Below, one piece after another: positions 16,014 to 24,103 of a stretch of DNA of 59,581 bases (its first letter is position 1; each line of letters starts with the position of its first letter). The stretch is from an uncultured Collinsella sp. (GTDB lineage: Bacteria > Actinomycetota > Coriobacteriia > Coriobacteriales > Coriobacteriaceae). The notes below the pieces were generated by a model. That model did no database searches and was not told the DNA's origin. It saw only the letters and a program-made list of their open reading frames with translations. The stretch lies in assembly GCA_900541195.1 (NCBI GenBank), contig UQIY01000006.1, forward strand, positions 1-59,581, in the 5' to 3' direction. A program made the position numbers and the translations under genes.

Positions 16014-17150
16014 ATGGCACTGTTCAAGCGCAACAACAAAGATCAAGCTGCCGAGGATTTGCCCGAGGATTTGGCCGAGGACACGTCGCAGAACGCGCCC
16101 GGCACCAATGCCGAGGACGCGCCCGTCGAGGATTCCGCGCCCGAGCAGGCTCCCGCCTCCCGCAAGCGCTTCGGCAAGCCCAACCGCAAGCCCAAGCCCA
16201 AGCGCAACCTGCGCGGCGTGGTGCGCATCGAGGAGCTGGAGCAGGCGCTGGCCGACCAGGACCTCGACGACATCGACCCCGACGCGGTCGTGTCCATGTA
16301 CATGCCCAAGCGCCGCATGGAACGCATCGGCGCGGCGCTACTGCGCATGGACAAGCTGCAAAAGGCCCTCGTAGTGCTGGCGCTTGCCTTTGGCGTGCTG
16401 TTCGCCCTGTCGTTTATGCAGGAAAACATGGGTAACTTCACCATCAACCTCAACCGCCTGGAGCTGTTCCGCCGCGGCGTGGCCATTGCCGACAATGGCG
16501 ACTTTAACAACGCCACCGCGCGCTTGGCCGCCGACGCCGTGGACAACGGCACCAATATCGCTACCGACGACCTGCCCGACAACCTGGACAAAATCGACGG
16601 CAGCCACAACGGCAAAAACTACGTGGCGTACACCTTCTATATCCGCAACGCCGGCAAGACCGATCTGGGCTATAGTGCCAAGCTCAAGGTGGTCAGCGCC
16701 AGCAAGGGCGTGGAAAAGGCGGCGCGCGTGAGGGTGTATCGCAACGGCAAGCCTACTACCTATGCAGCGGCTGCGGCCAACGGCAATCCCGAGCCCAACA
16801 CCGAACCATTTGCGTCCAAAGATGTAGTGACGACCATCAGTCATGCGAACTTCCGCGTGGGCGATGTGGACAAGTACACCGTGGTCATTTGGCTGGATGG
16901 CGACGACCCGGAGTGCGTGGACAAGATTATTGGCGGCGCGGTGGAGTTTGGTTTTGACTTTGATTCGTCCGAGACCGACGATTCGAGCCTGTTCGTTAAG
17001 TTCGTGCAGGATATTGCCGACACCCTGACCGGCAACGACCCCATTAGCGCGAGCGGCAACGAGGCGCCCGATTACTACAAGGAACACAACGTGACTTGGA
17101 GTAACCGTCGCAACCAAAAGAACTCGCCCGCAGGGGACGAGGACAAGTAG
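16014..17150 (+). CDS. Single-pass membrane protein related to the neighbouring exported proteins
   Basis: 378 aa. Residues 1-118 are charged and probably cytoplasmic (Asp/Glu/Ala-rich, then Lys/Arg/Pro-rich). One membrane segment follows at about 120-138 (LVVLALAFGVLFALSF). The rest should be extracellular. The C-terminal strand VVIWLDGDDPECVDKI matches the VYVWLEGCDPDC-type motif of the SipW-type exported proteins at 18-29.5 kb. It lacks the ATYAWF cleavage region, so it is probably a membrane-anchored member of that family rather than a secreted subunit. Coupled to the PilZ gene. No established family recognised. Confidence 0.6.
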   Translation: MALFKRNNKDQAAEDLPEDLAEDTSQNAPGTNAEDAPVEDSAPEQAPASRKRFGKPNRKPKPKRNLRGVVRIEELEQALADQDLDDIDPDAVVSMYMPKRRMERIGAALLRMDKLQKALVVLALAFGVLFALSFMQENMGNFTINLNRLELFRRGVAIADNGDFNNATARLAADAVDNGTNIATDDLPDNLDKIDGSHNGKNYVAYTFYIRNAGKTDLGYSAKLKVVSASKGVEKAARVRVYRNGKPTTYAAAAANGNPEPNTEPFASKDVVTTISHANFRVGDVDKYTVVIWLDGDDPECVDKIIGGAVEFGFDFDSSETDDSSLFVKFVQDIADTLTGNDPISASGNEAPDYYKEHNVTWSNRRNQKNSPAGDEDK

Positions 17151-17157
17151 AACGAAC

Positions 17158-17197
17158 AAGCGCCGGGCCGGGATTGATTTCCCGGCCCGGCGCTTTT
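17158..17197. terminator. Bidirectional intrinsic terminator
   Basis: A 16-bp GC-rich stem (AAGCGCCGGGCCGGGA pairing with TCCCGGCCCGGCGCTT) with TTTT on the plus side, between convergent genes. Confidence 0.85.
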
Positions 17198-17206
17198 GGT
17201 GGTGGC

Positions 17207-17716
17207 TTATGCCGAGGTTTTGCCGTCGGAGGCGATGGCGGCTGAGGCGTCGCCCAGCAGGAACAACCGCAGCGCGAGCTTGATCGCGTAGCCCGGCTTG
17301 ACCTGCGCTGCGTTTTCCGTGTGCTTGCCTAGGTCGCCGCAGTAGGCGTAGAGGTCGCGGATGAGGTCCGCGCCCGAGAGCGTGAACATGTAGCCCGCGT
17401 CCGAAAGCGCGTTGGGTGCTGCGGGCAGCCCCGCAGCCGCACAAAAGCTCGCAAGGTCGGGACCCATGACGGCCTTGTAGTCGATCGCGGTGCCACGGTC
17501 CCGAGCGGCCTGCTCCTGCTTGCGGGTGTACGACAATGCCGCCGCCAGTACAAAGCTGGGCGTGGGCGCATTGACGTCGTCGGTGGTGGCGACGAGCTTA
17601 CCGGCCGCTTGCGTGACCAGCCAGGCGACTTCGCGCTGGCAACGAACGGCCTTGCGCGTCACCGGTTTGATCGATCCGGTGGAAACGCTTCCCTTGGGTT
17701 GATTGGCGGCAGGCAT
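17207..17716 (-). CDS. Hypothetical protein, about 169 aa
   Basis: 169 aa, not recognised. It has an Ala-rich, helical composition with no membrane segment or signal peptide. Lys/Arg residues cluster near the N-terminus (KPVTRKAVRCQREV) and a helical middle (SYTRKQEQAARDRG) follows. The start was set at the ATG 5 bp after GGGAGG; a further in-frame ATG overlaps that ribosome binding site. It is convergent with the PilZ operon and divergent from the first exported-protein gene. Confidence 0.65.
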   Translation of the reverse strand: MPAANQPKGSVSTGSIKPVTRKAVRCQREVAWLVTQAAGKLVATTDDVNAPTPSFVLAAALSYTRKQEQAARDRGTAIDYKAVMGPDLASFCAAAGLPAAPNALSDAGYMFTLSGADLIRDLYAYCGDLGKHTENAAQVKPGYAIKLALRLFLLGDASAAIASDGKTSA

Positions 17717-18113
17717 GGGCCCTCCCAACAAATAGCCCGTTTAGCAGGCAAAAATGACACGTGCCACACCAGTATAACGAGTGGGAAGGGCTAAGGCCGA
17801 AGCTTGGCGGAGAGCGTGGTCGTGCGATGGCGTGGCGCTGCGGTCGCAAGGCTTAAGAGGGACTTACGGCTTTGCGGGGGAGAGATCAAATAAGGTAAAC
17901 GATGTTCACATAGCATCACATATAACCCGAGGTAGACCTATGAATCTGCCGGAATGTAGGCTACCGAAAACTCATAAGGAAATCGTAAGAATTATGGTAT
18001 CCTCAATTCCATGTCTAAAGGATGGGCAAGCAACATCCAACACGAAAGCGCGGGCTCCCCTTCCGGGCTTCTCGAGGGTCATCTGGGATGAATGGGGAAA
18101 GAAAGGGGTCCGC
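17717..18113. other. Gene-free divergent control region
   Basis: About 400 bp between divergent genes. A minus-strand TATACT (17771-17776) could be the -10 of the 17207-17716 gene. In the plus direction the frame of the next gene is open from 17781, with an alternative ATG at 17940 behind GAGGTAGACCT; the cognate signal peptide and GGGG-type ribosome binding site favour 18114. AT content is higher from about 17890 to 18010, where the plus-strand promoter probably lies. Confidence 0.4.
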
Positions 18114-18899
18114 ATGGATACCAAGGCATTAAAGAAGCAGATGGGTGCCGCCATCGCCATGGTCCTCGTGGCAGCCGTAGCCCTCGGCTCCGCCACCTTC
18201 GCATGGTTTGTGAGCAACAACAAGGTTACGGCGACGACGTCTAACATTGCAGCTCAGTCCAACTCTGCATACCTCGTGATAGATAAAGTAGCGACGTCGA
18301 AGACCTCCTCTAGTGCTGTCACCTCTGAGGTCAAAAAGAAGGAGCTCTATCCTGCTAAGACCGAGAAGAGCCAGGATGGCAAGGCCGTTTGGAAGTCTGC
18401 CTATGCATCTAGCGCTGACGTTTCGACGATGAAGCCCGGCAGCGAGTTCACGATTGGCGACGGAACTGCCGCTAAGGCTGTGGAAGCGAAATATGCGGTT
18501 GAGAATACTTTTTATGTAGGTACCGGTACCTACGATGGTGAGTTCACGAACCTGCATATTACGGGCGTGAAGGTTACTACCCCCACCACGACGGAGAACA
18601 AGAATCTTGGCGATGCCCTTCGTGTTCTCGTTGTTTACAAAAATAAATGGGAGGTCTGGAGCGGCAATGGCATCAAGCTCAGCTCGTCTGTCGATAGTCC
18701 TACTGCCGGCGGCGATCTGCTTGATACTGATGAGGTAATCAAATCCGGTCACGATGCCGAGGTTAAAGTTTACCTGTATTACGACGGCGATGACACCAAT
18801 GTCTTCTCCGACAATCTTGCGAATATCAAGACCACTGCTGGCGACAATGGCGTGACCATCACCTTCGAGGCGACGCCCAAGGAGTACAAGGGGCAATAA
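18114..18899 (+). CDS. SipW-type exported protein (TasA/camelysin-like layout) 1
   Basis: 261 aa. The N-terminus has a short basic stretch, a hydrophobic helix and GSATFAWFVSNN, the hallmark of signal peptides cleaved by SipW-type (S26B) signal peptidases. The mature part is Ser/Thr-rich and beta-rich. Near the C-terminus YLYYDGDDTNVFSDN is a degenerate form of the EGxDxxC motif, lacking the Cys. The start follows AAAGGGGTCCGC. A terminator separates it from the next family member. It may form or decorate a surface fibre; this is inference. Confidence 0.75.
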   Translation: MDTKALKKQMGAAIAMVLVAAVALGSATFAWFVSNNKVTATTSNIAAQSNSAYLVIDKVATSKTSSSAVTSEVKKKELYPAKTEKSQDGKAVWKSAYASSADVSTMKPGSEFTIGDGTAAKAVEAKYAVENTFYVGTGTYDGEFTNLHITGVKVTTPTTTENKNLGDALRVLVVYKNKWEVWSGNGIKLSSSVDSPTAGGDLLDTDEVIKSGHDAEVKVYLYYDGDDTNVFSDNLANIKTTAGDNGVTITFEATPKEYKGQ

Positions 18900-18936
18900 C
18901 TAGTTATCGCTGACTTCGTCGTTTTTGGGATTTCAG

Positions 18937-18975
18937 AATGCCGGGGGCCGAACCGTCGGCTTCCGGCATTTTTTA
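18937..18975 (+). terminator. Intrinsic terminator between exported-protein genes 1 and 2
   Basis: An AATGCCGG/CCGGCATT outer stem with inner CCGA/TCGG is followed by TTTTTT. The next start codon is only 18 bp downstream, so gene 2 must rely on read-through or on an internal promoter. Confidence 0.8.
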
Positions 18976-18992
18976 CTAGATAGGTCCATTGA

Positions 18993-19940
18993 ATGAGCCA
19001 GAGCGTAAAACAGCTAAAAAGACAGCTTGCGGGTGCTGCCTGTGCAGTGCTTATGTCTGCAGTCGCTCTTTCTTCGGCCACCTATGCTTGGTATGTCGCA
19101 AATAACACGGTGAAGGCAGGATCTTCAACCATCAGCGCGACGACCAATGGTTTTATCCTTCAGATTGATGAACTCAAGAACGGTGCCCAACACGGCGGCG
19201 AGCAGACGTCGCTTGCAGCCGCAATACAGGGCGGAAAGATAACGCCCTCTTCTACGGACGATCTTAAGAACTGGTTTGTCTGCCAAGGCTGGGGATCAGA
19301 CGGTAGAGTAACCTCTTACTCGCAGATTAAGTTTAAGCAGGACGGCAAGTCTGGTGAATACGAGGCTGGTGGCGAGACCCACTACGCCTATCTCAAGAGC
19401 GAATTTATTGTCTATACCATTACAGAGTCCGGTATAGCCGACGTGTATCTTGAGGGATCTGACGGTGAGCCTATAGCCGTCACTGCTCATGGGACACCGA
19501 CGACCGATACAATTCCGAATTCTTTGCGCATCGGTATTACTACACAGGCGATTGATGCTAATGGAAACCTGACTGGTGATGAAACTCTAAAGGTCGTATA
19601 TGCTCCCGTTGCAGTTTCTCCCACCGAGAAGGGTAACGATAAAAATGCCATTGCTGGATGGTCTTGTGTAAAGGACGCGGCCAACGGGCCTCAAATGCCT
19701 TCCTACCAGCATATTGAAAAAGGCAACTGCACCGGCTGGCTTGCAAACAAGGTCGGAGACGATTATCAGGTTGACGCGGGTACGCATAAGATCGCAAGTC
19801 GCGTTGGCTATGATGGCATAGCGGTCCGAATTTATATTTGGATGGAAGGAACCGATGCTGACTGCGTTAACAATGCTGCAGCCGAGGACCTTGCGACATA
19901 CGATGTGACTGTCAAGCTCGCTGGTGTCGCAACATCGTAG
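18993..19940 (+). CDS. SipW-type exported protein 2
   Basis: 315 aa. Signal region with two N-terminal basic clusters, a hydrophobic helix and SSATYAWYVANN. The mature domain is beta-rich with many Gly/Asp residues. It ends with IYIWMEGTDADCVNN, the family's C-terminal motif with Cys, followed by one more strand (VTVKLAG). The ribosome binding site is poor (GATAGG) and a strong terminator lies just upstream, so output may be low relative to gene 1. Base composition looks less GC-biased than the 26-29 kb relatives. Confidence 0.75.
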   Translation: MSQSVKQLKRQLAGAACAVLMSAVALSSATYAWYVANNTVKAGSSTISATTNGFILQIDELKNGAQHGGEQTSLAAAIQGGKITPSSTDDLKNWFVCQGWGSDGRVTSYSQIKFKQDGKSGEYEAGGETHYAYLKSEFIVYTITESGIADVYLEGSDGEPIAVTAHGTPTTDTIPNSLRIGITTQAIDANGNLTGDETLKVVYAPVAVSPTEKGNDKNAIAGWSCVKDAANGPQMPSYQHIEKGNCTGWLANKVGDDYQVDAGTHKIASRVGYDGIAVRIYIWMEGTDADCVNNAAAEDLATYDVTVKLAGVATS

Positions 19941-19970
19941 TGCCGACGACCTCTTAAACGTAGATAGCCT

Positions 19971-20005
19971 AAGGGCTCACTTCGAAGGAAGTGAGCCCTT
20001 TTTCG
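19971..20005 (+). terminator. Intrinsic terminator after exported-protein gene 2
   Basis: AAGGGCTCACTTC pairs with GAAGTGAGCCCTT across a GAAG loop and is followed by TTT. Confidence 0.9.
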
Positions 20006-20064
20006 TACAGCGCGATCACTGTATGGGCGATAATGTGGGGAACTGTTTTTCCTGGAGGTTCCTT

Positions 20065-20658
20065 ATGGACGGCATCGCTTCTAGTGCTCCGCTGATAACT
20101 CTGCCGAGCTTTGATCGCGCATGTGGTCTCGTGCCGCCTGAGTATGTCCTGGCTTGGGAGTGGTTCTTGCGCGAGGAACAGCGCGGTGAGCTCTGGAAAA
20201 ACCTCCCGCATCGCACCAAGCCCGAAAGCCCCCAATATCCTTATCGTATGGTCATCGACTCCGAGCCTTTTCCCGTCTCGCGCGATTCGGGCATCTATTG
20301 GCCGGGTCGTGGGCGCATCAAGCACCCGGGTGAGAAGACCTTCGCCCTCTCGGTGCATAACTCTACCAACGGTCCTTATTCCGATGTTCCGCCGCTCTAT
20401 CTTGAGGATGGCACATGGGTATTCAAATACTCGTCGCAAAGCGCATCGGTCGAAAACTGGCGCGACCAGGACTACAACCAAAAGATGATCAACTGCATGG
20501 AGCGCGGCGTTCCCGTGGGCGTGTTCTTTGCAACGAGTGCTGGCTACAAGGTGCTGGGCCTAGCGTTCGTTGAGCGTTACGAGCCGGAGAACAGCTGGTT
20601 TGTGCTGCATGGCCCCGTCCATAAGGGCGGACCCGACGCTCGTTTTTCCCCGATATGA
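20065..20658 (+). CDS. N-terminal part of an HNH-type restriction endonuclease (split gene)
   Basis: 197 aa. The C-terminal half (PVGVFFATSAGYKVLGLAFV, then SWFVLHGPV) resembles the SRA/YDG-like recognition domain that usually sits in front of an HNH nuclease domain in one polypeptide. Here the stop codon overlaps the start of the HNH-encoding frame (ATGA at 20655-20658), in a different frame. The start is an ATG after CTGGAGGTTCCTT. Either two coupled subunits or a frameshifted gene. It begins the accessory island inside the exported-protein region. Confidence 0.65.
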   Translation: MDGIASSAPLITLPSFDRACGLVPPEYVLAWEWFLREEQRGELWKNLPHRTKPESPQYPYRMVIDSEPFPVSRDSGIYWPGRGRIKHPGEKTFALSVHNSTNGPYSDVPPLYLEDGTWVFKYSSQSASVENWRDQDYNQKMINCMERGVPVGVFFATSAGYKVLGLAFVERYEPENSWFVLHGPVHKGGPDARFSPI

Positions 20659-21146
20659 CCTACATGAACGACGCTCCGGTTGCGGCGGAGTTTTCTGGCA
20701 TTCCAGCGAGCGATGATGACAAGGTCCGTTATGCGCTGCGTCGCGAGCGAATCGGCCAGCAGCGTTTTCGCACTGAACTTTTTGAGGCCTACACTGGTCG
20801 ATGCGCCGTCTCGGGTTGCAATGTCGACGAGGCACTCGAAGCCGCGCATATCGAGAATTACTCGGGTCCTAAGTCACAGGTTGTCAGCAACGGTATTCTG
20901 CTGCGGCGCGATCTGCACTCGCTCTTTGATGCCCATCTGATTTCGTTTGAATTGGTGCGCGGCGATTATCAGCTTTGCGGGTCGTATCTTCTGCGGCATA
21001 CGGACTATGCAGCGTTTGCAGGGTCGGTATTGCGCGAGCCGGATGAGCATCGCCTGCGCCCCAATGCCCGATTCCTCGAAGCCCACCGCGCCGAGTTCGA
21101 TTTCTCGGAATCGCGACGTCGGGCGGAGAAGGTCGCTTTGTATTAA
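20655..21146 (+). CDS. HNH endonuclease domain protein (C-terminal part of split gene)
   Basis: 163 aa. The HNH core is clear: CAVSGC (zinc ligands/first part), EAAHIENYSG (the His of the first H), SNGILLRRDLHSLFDAHLI (Asn and His). This is the C-terminal nuclease module of modification-dependent or McrA-like HNH restriction enzymes. It overlaps the upstream frame by 4 nt (ATGA), so translation is coupled; an in-frame ATG at 20664 is an alternative start. All recognisable catalytic positions remain, so it may be functional as a separate subunit. Confidence 0.75.
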   Translation: MTYMNDAPVAAEFSGIPASDDDKVRYALRRERIGQQRFRTELFEAYTGRCAVSGCNVDEALEAAHIENYSGPKSQVVSNGILLRRDLHSLFDAHLISFELVRGDYQLCGSYLLRHTDYAAFAGSVLREPDEHRLRPNARFLEAHRAEFDFSESRRRAEKVALY

Positions 21147-21263
21147 CCGAGTCACCGTCTACTGCTCTGATCATGTCGATTGATCGGATCGCGCCGCGCC
21201 GCATCGCGTGCTGCGCGATCCTGCCATCCTTTCCTCAACAGTTAAAACGGGAAAGGGGAGACC

Positions 21264-21545
21264 ATGGGATGGCGAAGCGATATCGCACGAGGCGTGTACG
21301 GAAATCTGCCGCGAGTGCTAATGGACCGGAGCCTGTTCCCGCTCGTTGAGGCCACCTGCAGCCAAATCTGCCTGCCTTGCCCTCGCTGTGGCGCAGGCCT
21401 CCCATGCCTAGACATCAGCTTCATCGACGCCCGCGACAAACACGCTACCGACCCGCGGGTTCGAACAGGCTTGCGTCTCCCGGTCTATCCTCAGCAATGC
21501 CCAACCTGCGGATGTGCCATTACCTATGACGAGACGGAGCCGTAG
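21264..21545 (+). CDS. Small zinc-ribbon protein
   Basis: 93 aa. Two Cys pairs, CPRCG in the middle and CPTCGC near the C-terminus, should bind one zinc ion. No other domain is seen. The start follows GGGAAAGGGGAGACC, a strong ribosome binding site, which supports a real gene. It stands between the HNH gene and the convergent DUF4143 ATPase gene. Function unknown. Confidence 0.65.
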   Translation: MGWRSDIARGVYGNLPRVLMDRSLFPLVEATCSQICLPCPRCGAGLPCLDISFIDARDKHATDPRVRTGLRLPVYPQQCPTCGCAITYDETEP

Positions 21546-21597
21546 CTTCGAAGATCGAATTACCCATTAAACAAACCCAGTGCCCCGAATCACCGCC

Positions 21598-22896
21598 CTA
21601 CGCCCGCAACGCTCCAATGGGGAACACGTAGACGTCGTGCTCGGCGTCGTAGCGGCAGAAGGGCGAGGTCGCGGTGATGACGGCGCAGAACTCCGGCTGG
21701 GGGTTGCGCGCGGCAGGGTTCAGAGCGACCTTGCGGCGCAGGCGCTCGATGTTGCGGATTCCGTCGCTAACCTTGGATTCGCCGAGCTTGATTTCTATCG
21801 CTGCCCAGCGGCCATCGTTCAACTCGATAATGGCATCAACTTCAAGCCCGTCGGAGTCGCCATAGTAGTGGAGCGAGCCCGGATGCGAGCCGGGCAGGCA
21901 CGAGGTGTAGACGCTCAGATCGTGAATGCACAGAGACTCAAAGAGCAGGCCAAAAGTCTGACCGTCCGCAAGCAGCCTTTTGGGATTCATTCCAAGCGCG
22001 GCTGCGGGAATGGAGGGGTCGGCGAAATAGCGCTTTGGCTTGGTGCGCAGGCGGGACTTTGCGCGGACGGGTGCATCCCAACCGGGCAGATTTACAATCG
22101 CATACATGCTCTCCAGCATGTCGAGGTAAAACGCCACGGTCGAAGTTGCCGGCTGGGCGTCACTGTCGCCCAACGAGGCGTCTGCCGCGATGGTGTTGAG
22201 CGTGGCAGAGGTCGCAACGTTGCGCGCGAGCGAGGACACAATGTGCCGTGCCGTAGACCCCACGCCTCCTTTTTGCGGAACGCTGACTTCGTACATGGCA
22301 TCGAGATACTGGTTGACGACCTCTGCGGCCATCTGAGGGCTCGCCCCGACAAGCGCCGGCCATCCTCCGCAGCAAATTGCGTCGGCCAGCATGGGGAGCG
22401 AGCCTGTATAGGCCGAAGGTTCGAATGATCCTTCGAATAGGTTTTGCAGCGAAACGGATCCCGTTGAAAGCCCTCGTTCCCAAAGCGTCATGGTGCTCAT
22501 ATCGAGACGCGCTATGCGGCCGGCGCCGCTGTGGGTGACAGAGCCTTTTGCCGGCGTTGACGATCCGGTGAGGATAAAGAGGCCCTTCTCGCCGCCGGAT
22601 GCATCAACGGCGCGGCGCGTGGCATCCCATGTTGCGGGGGTCTCTTGCCACTCATCGATGACGTGCGGCTTATTGCCCTGAAGAGCGAGCGAAGGATCGG
22701 CTTCGACCAGCGACTTTACGTTTGGGTCATCAAGATGAACAACGCTCTCACCGAATGCGAGCGCGGTCCATGATTTACCGCACCACTTTGTGCCCCGAAT
22801 CTCGACCGCTCCAAAAATCTGGAGCAGGGTTTGCAGTCGTTCGTCCAAAAGGCGAGGACGGTAGGATTTGGGCTGTTCCGAACCATAAGAAATCAT
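21598..22896 (-). CDS. AAA_14/DUF4143 ATPase
   Basis: 432 aa. The N-terminal AAA domain has the P-loop GTKWCGKS and a Walker B-like HVIDEWQ; TGSS follows as a sensor-like motif. The C-terminal DUF4143 domain includes the nuclease-fold-like segment DGLEVDAIIELNDGRWAAIEIKLGE, where D, E and K fall in PD-(D/E)xK order. Proteins of this family are common, multi-copy and of unproven function. The start is the ATG after GTGAGGTTTATCAA. Four 23-bp-spaced repeats lie directly upstream and could be its operator. Confidence 0.85.
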   Translation of the reverse strand: MISYGSEQPKSYRPRLLDERLQTLLQIFGAVEIRGTKWCGKSWTALAFGESVVHLDDPNVKSLVEADPSLALQGNKPHVIDEWQETPATWDATRRAVDASGGEKGLFILTGSSTPAKGSVTHSGAGRIARLDMSTMTLWERGLSTGSVSLQNLFEGSFEPSAYTGSLPMLADAICCGGWPALVGASPQMAAEVVNQYLDAMYEVSVPQKGGVGSTARHIVSSLARNVATSATLNTIAADASLGDSDAQPATSTVAFYLDMLESMYAIVNLPGWDAPVRAKSRLRTKPKRYFADPSIPAAALGMNPKRLLADGQTFGLLFESLCIHDLSVYTSCLPGSHPGSLHYYGDSDGLEVDAIIELNDGRWAAIEIKLGESKVSDGIRNIERLRRKVALNPAARNPQPEFCAVITATSPFCRYDAEHDVYVFPIGALRA

Positions 22897-22925
22897 GATT
22901 TGATAAACCTCACTACCTGCGCATA

Positions 22926-23007
22926 CTCGATTTTCGAGGATAATCATACTCGATTTTCGAGGATTTTCACGCTCGATTTTCGAGGAAATCTGGACTCGAT
23001 TTTCGAG
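22926..23007 (-). repeat. Four-copy 23-bp repeat array (CTCGATTTTCGAG)
   Basis: CTCGATTTTCGAG starts at 22926, 22949, 22972 and 22995, exactly 23 bp apart. Each 13-mer is an inverted repeat with CTCGA/TCGAG arms. The 10-bp spacers differ. It lies between the DUF4143 ATPase start (22896) and the upstream gene's stop (23015), so a regulatory role for the ATPase gene is likely. It shares GATTTTCG with element B. Confidence 0.85.
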
Positions 23008-23014
23008 TTTTGCC

Positions 23015-23701
23015 CTACAGGTAGATCCCCTCGAACAGGCTCTTGTGGAACTGGGCGTGGTGGTCGCGTGCCCAGGTGAAGAGTGCCTGGTCAAAGTCGC
23101 CTTTGGTGGCAGGGATGCCATAGACGCCGGCGACTTCCACGCGCACGAACTCCAACGCGGGCAGCTTGTTGATGGCCGTGAGCGCAAACGGCGACGTGGG
23201 CTCCTCGAACAGGTAATGGCTGCTTTGCAGCGCGCCGCAGCCGGTGCAGGTGCTGGCGAGCGATGCGGTCTTGGTGGTGCGCGACGTTACGGGCTTGTAG
23301 CCGCAGCGCTCGCGCAGGTAGTTGCGGATCTCGGCCGGCACGCAGCCCAGCGCGGGGACGATGGCTACGGCGTTGGCGCGGGCGGTGTCGATCACGATGT
23401 GGCCCGTGTCGTCCATGGCGGGCGCAGCCTTGCTGCCCGAGTCCTCGGCCGCCCAATACGGAATGCCAAAGGCCGCGACCGTTGTCTGCTGGTGGCACTT
23501 CCAACATTCGCGCTTGCCCAGCACCAGGTAGATGTAGGGCGCGCTGGGGTCGGAGCGATCTACGCCGGGCAGCCACGCGGCAAAGGGCTCGGGGTTGACG
23601 CCATCGGGCACGTACCAGATCTTCTTGGCCCGGTCCCACTTGGCGCCCAGGGCCTTGGCCTCGTCTTTGTGCGAAAAGGGAACATCGAGCTCGGTGCGCA
23701 T
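23015..23701 (-). CDS. DUF5710 domain protein
   Basis: 228 aa. Residues 1-45 form a DUF5710 module (VPFSHKDEAKALGAKWDRAK, then KIWYVP), a small domain also found in TraC-type primases and phage or plasmid proteins. The rest holds CWKCH and CTGCGALQ, possible zinc ligands, and no known catalytic motif. The start was set at the ATG after AAAGGAGCCGCC; a longer in-frame reading to 23878 has no comparable site. It is upstream of the DUF4143 gene on the same strand and divergent from the gene at 24104. Confidence 0.75.
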   Translation of the reverse strand: MRTELDVPFSHKDEAKALGAKWDRAKKIWYVPDGVNPEPFAAWLPGVDRSDPSAPYIYLVLGKRECWKCHQQTTVAAFGIPYWAAEDSGSKAAPAMDDTGHIVIDTARANAVAIVPALGCVPAEIRNYLRERCGYKPVTSRTTKTASLASTCTGCGALQSSHYLFEEPTSPFALTAINKLPALEFVRVEVAGVYGIPATKGDFDQALFTWARDHHAQFHKSLFEGIYL

Positions 23702-24103
23702 GGCGGCTCCTTTGTGTGGCTTGCGGTGCATGTGCTCCAAGGATACCCCAGCGCTGGGTGCTCGATACACGCGGCTGGGGTCGGCGGTGTTTGAACTGGC
23801 GGCCGGTGGCGTCTGCTGTCTTAACGAGGCGATTGCGGCGTGGCGCGCGGTCGTTGGATGGATGCTTCGACCGCCCAAGAAGTCGCGGGGCGTTTTGGCG
23901 GGGGCGCGCCGTCAAGCAAATGGGCAAGTGCTTGGTCAGCTTTTGGTCAGTTGAGCGGCAACCTTGCCAAAAGATTGACGGATTTGCAGCTAGACGTCGA
24001 CGAATGAGCACTTTGGACGTGCCGCGGCAAAAAACCGCCGATCGTTTGCCGAAAACTTAGCAGGACCGCCAACGGACGCCGACGCGCGTGCTATCTTCGC
24101 GCC
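23702..24103. other. Divergent intergenic region with TTTTGGTCAG sites
   Basis: No gene is supported. TGCTTGGTCAG (23929-23939) and GCTTTTGGTCAG (23939-23950) overlap in tandem, and CCTTGCCAAAAGATTGAC follows at 23962-23979. A related set occurs before cpaB (57540-57589), and a tandem of GCATTTGGTCAG before the gene at 8042. Confidence 0.45.

Noticed and set aside
17781..18113. N-terminal extension of exported-protein gene 1
   Set aside because: The extension would put about 110 residues before a signal peptide; the ATG at 18114 has a good ribosome binding site and gives a standard SipW-type N-terminus.
22926..23007. A CRISPR array
   Set aside because: Repeats of 13 bp with 10-bp spacers are far too short, and no cas genes are present.
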